A stretch of 64,000 nt of DNA, from NCBI GenBank assembly GCA_016218915.1, contig JACRCQ010000002.1:53838-117837 (forward strand), given 5' to 3'. Under the pieces are notes generated by a model that saw only the letters and a program-made list of their open reading frames with translations, had not been told where the DNA came from and ran no database searches. Positions 13,309-22,476 of this stretch are shown here, one piece after another. This DNA comes from Deltaproteobacteria bacterium. GTDB lineage: Bacteria; Myxococcota_A; Polyangia; Polyangiales; Polyangiaceae. Every line of letters starts with the position of its first letter. Position 1 is the stretch's first letter. The position numbers and the translations under genes were made by a program.

Positions 13309-13838
13309 GCGTCGCAACCAAGCACCTCCCTGAGGATCTCGTCCGCTACCTGCTCCACGCTCCTGTGATCGGTGCAGACCGCGATGATTGCGAGGTTGTA
13401 GCCGGGCTCGCGCTCTGCCCGCAGCTGCTCGAGCCGCGCAGGAAGCTCCGCCACAGGGCAGTCCTGGAGCAACGGGCGCGCATCGACGCTCAACCGCTCC
13501 AGGAGCGTCGGGGTGGACGCGCGCAGATGCACCATCACGCCGGAGCGCACCACGCGCGCGACGTTGATCGGCGCGAGCAAGGCGCCGCCTCCCAGCGCCA
13601 CCACGCACCCCCGCTGGCGGGCGACCTGCTCGACGATCAGGCTCTCCCACGCGCGGAACGCGGCCTGCCCTCGCGTTCGGAACAGGTCCCCCACCGACGC
13701 GCCCGTCGCCTGCTCGATCATTCCGTCCGTGTCCAGGAAGGGTCGTCGCATTCGCTGCGCAAGCACGCGCCCTACGGTCGACTTGCCGCACCCCATGAAC
13801 CCCGTGAGATAGAGGTTATTCTGGGCTTTCTTCTTCAT
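13305..13838 (-). CDS. aroK: Shikimate kinase
   Basis: Phosphorylates shikimate with ATP (step 5). It has 177 residues with Walker A GFMGCGKSTVGR near residue 13, the shikimate-binding Asp in FLDTDGMIE, the Gly triad in ALGGGALL, the lid-region Arg in DARPLL, and the C-terminal REPGYNLAI adenine-site region. The start lies 23 bases inside the end of aroC, the longest overlap in this operon. The stop overlaps aroB's GTG. Confidence 0.95.
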   Translation of the reverse strand: MKKKAQNNLYLTGFMGCGKSTVGRVLAQRMRRPFLDTDGMIEQATGASVGDLFRTRGQAAFRAWESLIVEQVARQRGCVVALGGGALLAPINVARVVRSGVMVHLRASTPTLLERLSVDARPLLQDCPVAELPARLEQLRAEREPGYNLAIIAVCTDHRSVEQVADEILREVLGCDA

Positions 13839-14985
13839 TCCACGCCTTCACTCGGGGCAGGAGCTCGTCCATCGAGTCGCCTCCGAACTTGACCAGCATC
13901 GCCTCTGCGAGCACGAGCGCAAGGAGCGACTCGCCAATCACCGCCGCGGCTGGCACTGCGCAGACATCGGCCCGCTCGACATGCGCGGACGCAGGCTCGT
14001 TCGAGGACAGGCGCACGGACCGGAGCGGCGTCATCAACGTGGAGATCGGCTTCATGGCAGCGCGTACGATCAAGGTCTGTCCGGTCGTGATCCCGCCCGC
14101 GACGCCCCCGGACCGGTTGCTGCAGAATCGCACCTTGCCCGGCTTGCTCCCGGGCAGCAGCTCGTCGTGGGCAGCCGAGCCGCGAACGTGCGCCAGGCGG
14201 AAGCCCAGCCCGATCTCGACTCCTTTGACTCCGTTCAAGGACAGGAAGTGCCTGCCAATCTCGCCGTCCAGCCTCCGGTCCCAGTGCACGTGGCTCCCCA
14301 GCCCGAGCGGGACTCCGCTCGCGAGCACCTCGAATTCGCCGCCCAGCGAATCCCCTTCTTCCTTGCACCTGCCCACCTCGGCAACCATCTGCGCCTCAGC
14401 GTCTGCCCCAAGGCATCGCAGCGGCGACGCGTCCACGCGCGCATTGAGCTCCTCTACGGCAACGTCCACAGGGGTAGGATCCTGGATACCTCCGACCGCG
14501 GTGACGCGGCTCGCGATGCTCACGCCGCACGCATCGAGCATTCGCCTGGCAACCGTGCCCAAGGCTACGCGCATCGCAGTCTCCCGCGCGCTCGATCGCT
14601 CCAGGACATTGCGCATGTCCCGGTGACCGTACTTCAAGCCTCCGGCGAGATCCGCGTGCCCGGGACGAGGAGCTGTCACCTGCCGCTCCACGTCGCCGGT
14701 CCATGGCTCGGCCTGCATGACATGGTCCCAGTCGTTTGCGTCGAGATTGCGGATGAGCAGGGCGATCGGGCTGCCGAGCGTGGAGCCATGACGAACCCCG
14801 GACAGGAGCTCGACCGCGTCGGCCTCGATCTTCTGCCGCTCGCCGCGTCCCAGTCCGAGCTTGCGCCGCTGAAGCTGGGCATCGATGTCTTCTGCGGTGA
14901 GCCTGAGGCCAGCAGGGATCCCTTCGAGGATGCCCACCAGCGCCTTGCCATGCGACTCTCCGGCGGTGAGGTAGCGCAGCGTCAT
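13816..14985 (-). CDS. aroC: Chorismate synthase
   Basis: Converts EPSP to chorismate (step 7) using reduced FMN. It is 389 residues. Seen are the N-terminal AGESHGKALVGILEGIPAGL, the RPGHADLAGGLKYGHRDMRN region, SSARETAMRVALG, and DRRLDGEIGRHFLSLNGVKG with conserved basic residues. The ATG at 14985 overlaps the aroE stop by 4 bases; the longer open frame to 15081 is not needed. The C-terminus overlaps aroK. No sign of damage. Confidence 0.96.
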   Translation of the reverse strand: MTLRYLTAGESHGKALVGILEGIPAGLRLTAEDIDAQLQRRKLGLGRGERQKIEADAVELLSGVRHGSTLGSPIALLIRNLDANDWDHVMQAEPWTGDVERQVTAPRPGHADLAGGLKYGHRDMRNVLERSSARETAMRVALGTVARRMLDACGVSIASRVTAVGGIQDPTPVDVAVEELNARVDASPLRCLGADAEAQMVAEVGRCKEEGDSLGGEFEVLASGVPLGLGSHVHWDRRLDGEIGRHFLSLNGVKGVEIGLGFRLAHVRGSAAHDELLPGSKPGKVRFCSNRSGGVAGGITTGQTLIVRAAMKPISTLMTPLRSVRLSSNEPASAHVERADVCAVPAAAVIGESLLALVLAEAMLVKFGGDSMDELLPRVKAWNEEESPE

Positions 14986-15851
14986 GGTTTCTCCCGCAGC
15001 CCTTCTTTCAGGGAGCGCTTCACGTCCCCCTTCTTCGCAATGGGCCCGAACCACAGCTCCCACGTTGCCATGGCCTGCCACAGGAGCATGTCGAGCCCAT
15101 CCACCGTCCTTGCCCCAAGGCGCGCTGCTTCGCGAAGGAATCGCGTGGGCTCGGCCGCGTACACGACATCAAAGGCCAGGCCCCCGGCTGCGACCTTCGG
15201 ACACGGTAGCTCCCCCTCGATTCCGGCAAGACCCACCGAGGTTGCATTGACCAGCAGCGACAGGGGCTGGTCGACCTCCGGCGCCTCTTGCACTGCGCGA
15301 AACAGGGTGTTCGGGAAGAGCTCGGTCATGTCTGCGCACAGGGTCAGGGCGCTGTCGGGCGTGCGATTCCACACCAGGACCGTCTGCGCGCCTGCCCACG
15401 CCGCCGCGCAGGCAACCGCACGCGCCGCGCCCCCGGCTCCGAGAATCAGGACAGCTCCCAGCGTGGGCTTGAAGCGCTGCTCCTGCAGGGTCATGGTCAC
15501 GCCGAACACGTCGGTATTGTGCGCTTCAGCACCGTCGGGCGTGAAGTGCAGCACGTTCGCAGCGCCGACTCTGCGTGCTTGCGGACTGGCCCGGCTCGCC
15601 AGCTTCAGGACCGCCTTCTTGTGCGGCAAGGTCACGTTCCAGCCGGTGTACCTGCCGGCGCGCTGCTCCGCTTCCACGAGGGATGCCAGGTCTTCTGGCT
15701 TGACGTCGATTGCCTCGTAGCTGACAGGGCGCTCCAGCTCCCGCGAGAGAAAAGCGAATACCCTGGGCGAAAGCGAGTGCGCCACCGGATGGCCGATCAC
15801 AGCCGCAAGCCTCGCCTCCCTGGCGTCGGTCGTCTGCGGACGCTGCGTCAT
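14982..15851 (-). CDS. aroE: Shikimate dehydrogenase
   Basis: NADPH-dependent reduction of 3-dehydroshikimate to shikimate (step 4). It is 289 residues. The substrate-binding motif GHPVAHSLSPRV and catalytic Lys in NVTLPHKKAVLK lie in the N-terminal domain, and the dinucleotide loop LILGAGGAARAVA in the Rossmann domain. The C-terminus includes GLDMLLWQAMATWELWFG. The start overlaps the aroA stop (ATGA) and its stop overlaps aroC's ATG. Confidence 0.95.
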   Translation of the reverse strand: MTQRPQTTDAREARLAAVIGHPVAHSLSPRVFAFLSRELERPVSYEAIDVKPEDLASLVEAEQRAGRYTGWNVTLPHKKAVLKLASRASPQARRVGAANVLHFTPDGAEAHNTDVFGVTMTLQEQRFKPTLGAVLILGAGGAARAVACAAAWAGAQTVLVWNRTPDSALTLCADMTELFPNTLFRAVQEAPEVDQPLSLLVNATSVGLAGIEGELPCPKVAAGGLAFDVVYAAEPTRFLREAARLGARTVDGLDMLLWQAMATWELWFGPIAKKGDVKRSLKEGLREKP

Positions 15852-17134
15852 CGCACCAGCTCCTCGAGCGTTTCAAAGAACCCTGGATGAGAGATCGACA
15901 CCGACTCCGCGTTGCGGATGCGGGTCTCTCCCTCTGCTGCGAGTCCGGCCATGGCGAAGGCCATTGCGATTCTGTGGTCGCCAAAGGAATCAACGTTTGC
16001 GCCGGTGAGCTTCTGGGGGCCTTGGATCCGGAATCCGTCGGCAAACGTATCGATCACCCCGCCCATGCGGCGGAGGTTGACAGCGATTGCGTCGATGCGG
16101 TCGGTCTCCTTGACACGCAGCTCCGAGGCGCCGCGCACCTCGGTCGTGCCCTGCGCTTGCGTGGCAATCACGGCCAGCACAGGCAGCTCGTCGATCATCG
16201 AGGGGACTTCGTCCGCCCCCACGCTCACGCCAACGAGCGGACCTGCCCTGCACTGCAGGTCGCCCGAAGGCTCCGGGTCGTCTGCGAGCCTGCGCTCGTC
16301 GATGGCAGCCCCCATGCGCCGAAGCACGCGAAGCAGGCCGGTGCGGGTGGGATTGAGCAGCACATTCGAAAGCGAGACGCGCCCGTCGGCAACGAGCAAG
16401 GCCGCAGCCAGCCAGAACGCGGCAGCCGACGGATCGCCTGGGATGGGGATCGCAGCCGCGTGAAGCGCTTGCCCGCCGTGGAGGGAAATCGCCTGCGGCG
16501 TCACCTCCACCTGCACGCCCAGGTGGCGCAGCAGCCGCTCCGTATGATCCCGGCTGCCGATCTGCCCGGTGAGACGCGTCGTCCCATTGGCATACAGCGC
16601 GGCCAGGAGAATTGCGCTCTTGACCTGGCCACTGGCCACTTGGAGATCGAAGTCGATGGGGGCAAGGCCGCGAGCGCCAGAGACACGGACCGGTGCGTGC
16701 TTGCCCTCAGCCAGCTCGATCCTGGCACCCATGCGACAGAGCGGCGCTGCGACGCGCCCCATCGGCCGTCGGCTGAGCGACGCGTCACCCACCATCACGC
16801 TCGGGAAGGCCTGTGCTGCGAGCACGCCCATCAGCATGCGCATGGTGCTTCCGGAGTTGCCACAATCGAGGGGTCCTGCCGGCGCTTTCAGCCCTTGCAG
16901 CCCCACACCGTGAACCACAGCGCTCTGCCCATTCAGGCGGATGTCGACGCCCAGGGCTCGCACGCACCGCAGCGTGTTTGCCACGTCGTCGCCTGCCGAC
17001 AGCCCGGAGATCTCGGTATCGCCTTGCGCCAGCGCGCTGATCAGGAGCGCCCGATGGGAAAGCGACTTGTCCCCAGGGACGGGCGGGGTTCCTTGCAGCC
17101 GATGTGCCTTGTGGATCCTGGCTTCCACGCTCAC
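15848..17134 (-). CDS. aroA: EPSP synthase (3-phosphoshikimate 1-carboxyvinyltransferase)
   Basis: Transfers enolpyruvyl from PEP to shikimate-3-phosphate (step 6). It is 428 residues. Conserved elements are PGDKSLSHRALLIS, LDCGNSGSTMRMLMG, DASLSRRPMGR, VASGQVKSAILLAAL, LRVKETDRIDAIAVNL and FGDHRIAMAFAMAGL. No ATG fits; the GTG at 17134 overlapping the tyrA stop as GTGA gives the expected N-terminus just before the KSLSHR motif. It is the target of glyphosate; the DxSLxxRPM stretch is more like the class II type, but this is only a visual judgement. Confidence 0.95.
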   Translation of the reverse strand: MSVEARIHKAHRLQGTPPVPGDKSLSHRALLISALAQGDTEISGLSAGDDVANTLRCVRALGVDIRLNGQSAVVHGVGLQGLKAPAGPLDCGNSGSTMRMLMGVLAAQAFPSVMVGDASLSRRPMGRVAAPLCRMGARIELAEGKHAPVRVSGARGLAPIDFDLQVASGQVKSAILLAALYANGTTRLTGQIGSRDHTERLLRHLGVQVEVTPQAISLHGGQALHAAAIPIPGDPSAAAFWLAAALLVADGRVSLSNVLLNPTRTGLLRVLRRMGAAIDERRLADDPEPSGDLQCRAGPLVGVSVGADEVPSMIDELPVLAVIATQAQGTTEVRGASELRVKETDRIDAIAVNLRRMGGVIDTFADGFRIQGPQKLTGANVDSFGDHRIAMAFAMAGLAAEGETRIRNAESVSISHPGFFETLEELVR

Positions 17135-18267
17135 TCCGTCGGCGCAGAGGCAGGGCCTGCGAAGTACTCGCAGCTCCTCTTCATCAGGCTCTCGAATGCA
17201 GCGCGATCGCGCGAGGCGATGGACGTCGCATAGGCCTCGATAGACTCTCTCAGCTGCTGGAGCAACCTCGGTGTGGCGACGTTCTCGGCTTGGATCTCGT
17301 AGTAGAGCCCGCGATTCTCCCGGACCACCTCGCCGCTCACCGCCGCTTGCGCCAGAAAGCTCGTGCTGCCTGCGCGCATCAGCTCGCTCAGCCCGAGGCC
17401 GCTGCGGGTCAAGGTGTCGGCAAAGATCAGGCTGGTCAAGTGGGACAGCCCGAGGACCTGTCGCATGAGCTCGTCGTGACGCAGGATCGGAATCCGCATC
17501 AGGGTCGCAGCAGAGCTCTTGAACAGCAGGGTCGCCTCGTCGCAGGCGGACGCATCCCCGGCATCGCACAGCAGGATGTTTCGGCCGGCCAGGTAGTGGG
17601 CGCTTGGGCCGAACATCGGGTGAGCCGAGGTGATTCGCAGCCCTTCGCTTCGCGCACGCTCGATGGCCTCGATCAAGGGCGACTTGAGCGAGCAGATGTC
17701 GAACACGAGCGCCCGGGTCTTGCTTCGCCTCACGTCGTCGATGACCCGAGCAGTCGCCGAGATGGGCGTGCACAGCACGATCACGTCCGCAGCGACCGCT
17801 GCCTCGTTCAAGTCCGTGGCAATCGCGAATTCGCTCTCGGCGCTCCGGGCGTCGACGAGGGTCACGGTGTGCCCGGAGCTTGCCATGAAGCGCGCGGTCC
17901 ACTGCCCCATCAGGCCGAGCCCTCCGACCACGAGGACGTTCCGTCCCGCGCTGGCCTTGCCGCGCTCGACGCGTTGCCCCTCCTCCTGCTCGCGGCAGGA
18001 GTAGCGTATGAGCAATCGCGCTGTCTCCTCGCAAAGCTCAGCAGACAGCCCTAGCTCGGCTGCACGCGCGCGCACATGCCCGATGAAGTCCTGCTCCACC
18101 GCAGGCGCCTTGATGGGAAGCTCCTTGCGGAGCTTGACCTCGCCGATCTTCCTCGCCAGCTCCTGGCGTCTCGCGAGTAGCGCGACGATCGCGTCATCCA
18201 CCTCGCGCAAATCGCCGCGCAAGAGCGACAGCTCAGGATCGATTCCACGCGGAGGCGTGGTCGACAT
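17131..18267 (-). CDS. tyrA: Bifunctional chorismate mutase / prephenate dehydrogenase (T-protein)
   Basis: Takes chorismate to prephenate and then to 4-hydroxyphenylpyruvate for tyrosine synthesis. It is 378 residues. An AroQ-type chorismate mutase helix bundle spans about 12-90 (LREVDDAIVALLARRQELAR, IGEVKLRKE). An NAD-dependent dehydrogenase follows, with GGLGLMGQWTARF near residue 110, TSAHPMFGPS and a helical C-terminal dimerisation domain. The fusion order matches the enterobacterial T-protein. The ATG at 18267 shares one base with the stop of the DAHP synthase gene (TGATG). No ACT domain is visible. Confidence 0.93.
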   Translation of the reverse strand: MSTTPPRGIDPELSLLRGDLREVDDAIVALLARRQELARKIGEVKLRKELPIKAPAVEQDFIGHVRARAAELGLSAELCEETARLLIRYSCREQEEGQRVERGKASAGRNVLVVGGLGLMGQWTARFMASSGHTVTLVDARSAESEFAIATDLNEAAVAADVIVLCTPISATARVIDDVRRSKTRALVFDICSLKSPLIEAIERARSEGLRITSAHPMFGPSAHYLAGRNILLCDAGDASACDEATLLFKSSAATLMRIPILRHDELMRQVLGLSHLTSLIFADTLTRSGLGLSELMRAGSTSFLAQAAVSGEVVRENRGLYYEIQAENVATPRLLQQLRESIEAYATSIASRDRAAFESLMKRSCEYFAGPASAPTE

Positions 18268-19313
18268 CACCGCACCTTCCCATAAGCATCCATCAGGAGC
18301 TTCTCCGTCGCATCCCACGACATGCACGCGTCGGTGATCGACTTGCCGTAGACGAGCTTGCCTTTGCCCACGTCCTGCCGCCCTGCCTCGATGTTGCTCT
18401 CCAGCATCATGCCGAGGATCGCTGCCTCCCCGGCAAGGTGCTGCGCAAGCGCCTCCTGGAATGCGTCAGGCTGCCGGTCCGGATCCTTGTTGCTGTTTCC
18501 GTGCGAGCAATCCACCAGGATTCGACGGCCACCGAACCTGTCGAGCAGGACCTTGACGTAGGCGATGTGGGCCCTGGAGTAGTTGGGACATCGTCCCCCT
18601 CCGCGAAGCACCAGGTGCACGTCCGGGTTTCCGGTGGTCCGCACCACGCTCGTGCGCCCGGTGGGGTCCACACCGAGAAACGCGTGGGCATGCCTGGCTG
18701 CTGTCATCGCGTCGATCGCACCCTCGACGCTGCCGTCCGTGGCGTTCTTGAACCCGACCGGCATCGAGAGCCCGCTCGCCATCTCCCGGTGCGTCTGGCT
18801 CTCCGCGGTGCGCGCGCCGATGGCAGCCCAGGACACGAGATCAGCGGTGTACTGCGGCACGACCGGGTCGAGGAACTCGGTGGCGCAAGGCAGGCCCATC
18901 GCGTTGATGTCGATCAGGAGCTCGCGCGCGATCGCAAATCCGCGGTCCATCGCAAAGGTGCTGTCCAGCCCTGGATCGTTGATCAGCCCCTTCCAGCCGA
19001 GCGTGGTCCTGGGCTTTTCGAAGTACACGCGCATCACGACGATGAAGCGGTCGGCCACGGCCGCAGCTACCCGCGCGAGGCGCGAGGCATAGTCTCTTGC
19101 GGATACCGGGTCATGGATGGAGCACGGCCCCACGATGAGCACGAGCCGAGGGTCCTCGCCGCAAATGGCTGCCTGCACAGCCTGGCGGCTGCCCACCACC
19201 GTGGCCTGCGCCTTGGGCGAGATCGCGAGCTTTGCCTTGAGCGACGCAGGCGTCTGCACCGGCTCGAAGCTGCTCACCCGCAGGTTCTCGATCTTCCCGA
19301 GCTCGTCCGTCAT
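18267..19313 (-). CDS. aroF: DAHP synthase, type I (first shikimate-pathway enzyme)
   Basis: Condenses PEP with erythrose-4-phosphate, the entry step of aromatic biosynthesis. It is 348 residues, the AroFGH class. Seen are IVGPCSIHDPVSARDYA with the metal-binding Cys, MRVYFEKPRTTLGWKGLIND, GARTAESQTHREMASGLSMP, PVGFKNATDGS, LRGGGRCPNYS, and CSHGNSNKDP. It is first in the operon and thus the likely control point, but which E. coli paralogue (F, G or H) it matches in feedback cannot be told. The ATG at 19313 is chosen because upstream residues are unconserved. Confidence 0.94.
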   Translation of the reverse strand: MTDELGKIENLRVSSFEPVQTPASLKAKLAISPKAQATVVGSRQAVQAAICGEDPRLVLIVGPCSIHDPVSARDYASRLARVAAAVADRFIVVMRVYFEKPRTTLGWKGLINDPGLDSTFAMDRGFAIARELLIDINAMGLPCATEFLDPVVPQYTADLVSWAAIGARTAESQTHREMASGLSMPVGFKNATDGSVEGAIDAMTAARHAHAFLGVDPTGRTSVVRTTGNPDVHLVLRGGGRCPNYSRAHIAYVKVLLDRFGGRRILVDCSHGNSNKDPDRQPDAFQEALAQHLAGEAAILGMMLESNIEAGRQDVGKGKLVYGKSITDACMSWDATEKLLMDAYGKVR

Positions 19314-19444
19314 GGCGCCGTTTCCCACCCGCCCACGTAGCATGCGCCGGAGGCGATGACCATGCGCTCCGCGCCCGCGCGCGGCTCCTTCGGACCACGA
19401 CCGGCGTAGCGGCATTCACCTCGCCCTGCTAGGTTTCCCCGACC
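19314..19444. promoter_or_regulatory. Divergent promoter region of the aromatic operon
   Basis: This 131-base spacer separates the start of the eight-gene aromatic operon from the divergently transcribed U32 gene, so it should hold the promoters of both. No convincing operator, attenuator leader peptide or riboswitch was seen. The assignment rests on gene orientation only. Confidence 0.5.
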
Positions 19445-21625
19445 ATGACACGTGCCAACCACCGCGCTGAGCTCCTGGCTCCTGCTGGGGATCGGGCTTC
19501 CCTGCAGGCAGCCCTGCTCGCAGGGGCCGACGCGGTCTACCTCGGAGGCACGCGGTTCAATGCGCGAGCGGGGGCATCGAACTTCGACGCGGACGGCCTG
19601 AAGTGGGCGAGGCGTGTGACGCGCCGGCTGGGCCGGCGTCTGTATGTGACGTTCAACAGCATCCTGTTCGAGCGCGAATGGCCATGGGTCGAAGCGGATC
19701 TCGACTTCCTGGAGGAGCTTCAGCCGGACGCGATCATCGTGCAGGACCTCGGTCTCCTCGAAACTCTGCACCGGCGCCAGAGCCGATTGCCGCGACACCT
19801 GAGCACCCAGGCGGCGTGGGACGGAGCCGGCGGGGCGTCGCTTCTGCGCGATCTCGGCGTAGAGCGGGTGATCCTCCCACGCGAGACGCCCCTCGAGGAC
19901 ATCGTTCGACTGATCGATCACGCCCCTTTCGAGATCGAAACCTTCGTTCACGGCGCGCACTGCTACAGCGTTTCCGGGCGCTGCCACTGGTCCGTGCATC
20001 TCGGACCGCGCTCCGGCAATCGAGGCAACTGCGCCCAGCCCTGCCGCCGCCTCTACGAATCCGAAGGGCGACCTGCTGCCCCTGCCTTCAGCCCCAAGGA
20101 TCTGCGGCTCATCGCCCGAGCGAACGAGCTCTCCCGCATCGGTGTCGCTGCTCTCAAGATCGAGGGGAGGCTGAAGAACGCCCGGACGATCCGTCGCGTC
20201 GTGGCTGCCTATCGCGCTGTGCTCGATGGCAAGGCGACTCCGCAGGAGATGGCCGATGAGCTTGATCTGGCCTTCAGCCGGGAGTGGTGCGAGGGCTTCC
20301 TCGACGGACCTCCGAAGAGCTGGCGTACCCAAGGGTCGGTCGGACACCTCGGTCTTCGCGTGGGCGAAGTCCTGGAGCCGGCGAACGCTGCTGGGCGCAT
20401 GCTCATCGACGCACAACGGCCGTTGCGGGAAGGCATGGGCCTTTCGTGGAACGAGCCTGGCGCTGAGCGTGACGGGCGGCGCGGCGGAGTGCTGGTGTGG
20501 GTCAGCGCAGAGCGCGGAAGGGTGGAGGCGCGACTGCGCGGGCCTGGCCCTTCGCGAAGCGGGATCGTGCTGTACGCGACCGCGAGTGCGACGCAGGACG
20601 ATCCGACCGAGGGGTGGAATCCTGCATGGGATTGCACCGGGCTGACCCTGCAGCTCGAAGGGCGCGTCGGCTCCATGCTGCAATGCCACTACGATGCAGA
20701 AGGACGGCGGGGCACGGTGCAGTCCGAGGCCACGCTTCAGGCTTCGCGAGGCGGCGGGCTGGAGGACATTGTCCGGGAGCGGTTCCAGGTGCTGAACGAA
20801 GCGTTCGCGGTCGATCGGCTGGACACGTCGCTTCTCGAGCCAGGGCTCTTCCTTCCGCCGAGCGCGCTCAAGGCGCTGCGTCGGGCAGTCGTGGAGGCGC
20901 TGCAGAGCGCACCGTCGGCTTCTTCACCTTCGCCGGAGCCGATGCAGCAAGCGCCGGAAGCCGAGGGCACAGCAGCCGACTATTCGATCCGCATCTACCA
21001 GCAGGAGCATGTAGACGCGTTCCTGCGGGAGCCTGCGCCACCCCTGGGCTGGGTACTGCCACTTGCATGCGCGCAGCGCGGGCACCCAACGCCTGCTCGA
21101 TACTGGATTCCCTGGGTATCTGGGCCCGGCAGCGTGGAAGCGATCGCCTCGAAGCTCGAATCGCTCCCTGACGCCGAGCTGCTCTGCTTCTCCTGGGAAG
21201 CGCTGGACCTGGCGCGACGATTCCCGCGCCACAGGTTCGCCGTCGATGGTGCCTTCAACGTATCCAATGCAAGGGCCGCGCAGGTGCTCGCGCGCGCTGG
21301 TGTCGGCTTTGACGTCGGGCTGGAAGCACCAGGCGCGCTTGCCGGAGCCCAGCGCGTCGTACGCGTGAATCCGCTCGTGTCGTCCAGCCGGTTCCCTCCT
21401 CCCGAGGACGGAGCACGATCGTTTCGCAATGATTGCGGGGACGTCTTCCATCTGCACTCGCTGGGAGGCGCATATGGGCTGTTCCTGGAGCGGTGGCCGG
21501 ACAGGCTCCCGCCGGGGACCGGGCCGATTCGAGTGGATGCGTGGGTCCCACCCGGCGAATCGGTGGCGATCTTTGCTCAGCGGTTGCGGGACTGGCTTCT
21601 CAGCGCTCCTCGCGCCTGCGCGTGA
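19445..21625 (+). CDS. U32 family peptidase/RNA-hydroxylation-type protein with C-terminal extension
   Basis: A 726-residue member of peptidase family U32, whose bacterial relatives (YegQ/TrhP, RlhA) act in tRNA or 23S rRNA hydroxylation rather than proteolysis. The N-terminal TIM-barrel-like part begins ELLAPAGDRASLQAALLAGA. The family signature is visible in FVHGAHCYSVSGRC and NRGNCAQPCRRLYES, where the cysteines probably bind an Fe-S cluster. The C-terminal half resembles the DUF3656/collagenase-like extension found in RlhA-type proteins. It is divergent from the aro operon. Its 3' end overlaps the convergent lipoprotein by 26 bases. Confidence 0.88.
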   Translation: MTRANHRAELLAPAGDRASLQAALLAGADAVYLGGTRFNARAGASNFDADGLKWARRVTRRLGRRLYVTFNSILFEREWPWVEADLDFLEELQPDAIIVQDLGLLETLHRRQSRLPRHLSTQAAWDGAGGASLLRDLGVERVILPRETPLEDIVRLIDHAPFEIETFVHGAHCYSVSGRCHWSVHLGPRSGNRGNCAQPCRRLYESEGRPAAPAFSPKDLRLIARANELSRIGVAALKIEGRLKNARTIRRVVAAYRAVLDGKATPQEMADELDLAFSREWCEGFLDGPPKSWRTQGSVGHLGLRVGEVLEPANAAGRMLIDAQRPLREGMGLSWNEPGAERDGRRGGVLVWVSAERGRVEARLRGPGPSRSGIVLYATASATQDDPTEGWNPAWDCTGLTLQLEGRVGSMLQCHYDAEGRRGTVQSEATLQASRGGGLEDIVRERFQVLNEAFAVDRLDTSLLEPGLFLPPSALKALRRAVVEALQSAPSASSPSPEPMQQAPEAEGTAADYSIRIYQQEHVDAFLREPAPPLGWVLPLACAQRGHPTPARYWIPWVSGPGSVEAIASKLESLPDAELLCFSWEALDLARRFPRHRFAVDGAFNVSNARAAQVLARAGVGFDVGLEAPGALAGAQRVVRVNPLVSSSRFPPPEDGARSFRNDCGDVFHLHSLGGAYGLFLERWPDRLPPGTGPIRVDAWVPPGESVAIFAQRLRDWLLSAPRACA

Positions 21626-22406
21626 AGACCCGCGCTAGGCCGATCATCGCAGCGAGCAGGAGCCATCCGGCATCGCCCTTCCTGTTCGCCGATACCGAGC
21701 AGCCTCCGGTGTCGGGCAGCCCGGGGCACTCGGTCGCGCAGTGGTTCTGCAGGCAACCGCTCTGGCTCGCAAACGCGTTGAAGTCGTCCTGGCCATCCTT
21801 GTTGTTGTCCCAGCACTGCTTCTTGCAGTTGTCGTCTCCGCATGCCTGCACGCACACGATGATCGCCTGGCAGAACGGGTTGCCTTCGCAGGTCAGACAC
21901 TGGGCGTTGCAGTTTGCGAGCATGCACGTCTGGCAAACGCTGTCGCCGGTCTGCAACGTGCAGACGGCCGCAGCGTCCGCTTCTTCTGTCGCGTCCGCGG
22001 GCGCGTCGGTGCTCCCGGTGTCCGAGGGCGAGCCATCAGCCCCTGCGCCGCCGTCCGTGCTTCCCGAGGTGCCCGCGTTTCCCGCAGACGCATCGGAGCC
22101 GCCCTTGCCAGCATCGACACCGGCGCTTCCGCCCTTGCCCGCCCCGGCATCAGCTCCGCCGCTGCCTGCGCTGGACCCGCCACCGCCTGCTTGCGAGCCA
22201 GCGCTCCCGCCCTTGGCTCCTCCGCTGCCAGCCTTGGAGCCGCTCGCGCCGCCTTGCGCTGCGCCCGCCTTTCCCGCCGCTCCGCCGTAGGACGCATCAT
22301 CCAGCGGTTCTTGTTCGGTGGTCGAGTCTGACCCGCAAGACTGTGCTTGCAGCGCGAGGCAGATCACACCCAGGGCAACGAGGAAGGAGTATCGACGAGT
22401 CTTCAC
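21600..22406 (-). CDS. Doubly anchored lipoprotein with Gly-rich linker and MYXO-CTERM tail
   Basis: A 268-residue protein with lipobox LQAQSC near residue 23. Residues 40-150 are an extremely Gly/Ala/Ser-rich linker. A Cys-rich domain with about 12 cysteines (CMLANCNAQCLTCEGNPFC and following) comes next. The C-terminal sorting tail is GGCSVSA, the hydrophobic stretch GWLLLAAMIGLARVF and terminal RRREER. The combined N-terminal lipid anchor and MYXO-CTERM-like tail is notable. The gene ends inside the convergent U32 gene. No function is predicted beyond surface exposure. Confidence 0.75.
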   Translation of the reverse strand: MKTRRYSFLVALGVICLALQAQSCGSDSTTEQEPLDDASYGGAAGKAGAAQGGASGSKAGSGGAKGGSAGSQAGGGGSSAGSGGADAGAGKGGSAGVDAGKGGSDASAGNAGTSGSTDGGAGADGSPSDTGSTDAPADATEEADAAAVCTLQTGDSVCQTCMLANCNAQCLTCEGNPFCQAIIVCVQACGDDNCKKQCWDNNKDGQDDFNAFASQSGCLQNHCATECPGLPDTGGCSVSANRKGDAGWLLLAAMIGLARVFTRRREER

Positions 22407-22476
22407 GCAATGGTTGTCTCACAGCCGCGAGCTTCCTGCAATGGCGCCGGAAAACGCTTCCGCCTATGCTGGCCGC

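Noticed and set aside
15887..17233. Long plus-strand open frame opposite aroA
   Set aside because: Antisense shadow of an operon gene with clear enzyme motifs on the minus strand; no start or coding character.
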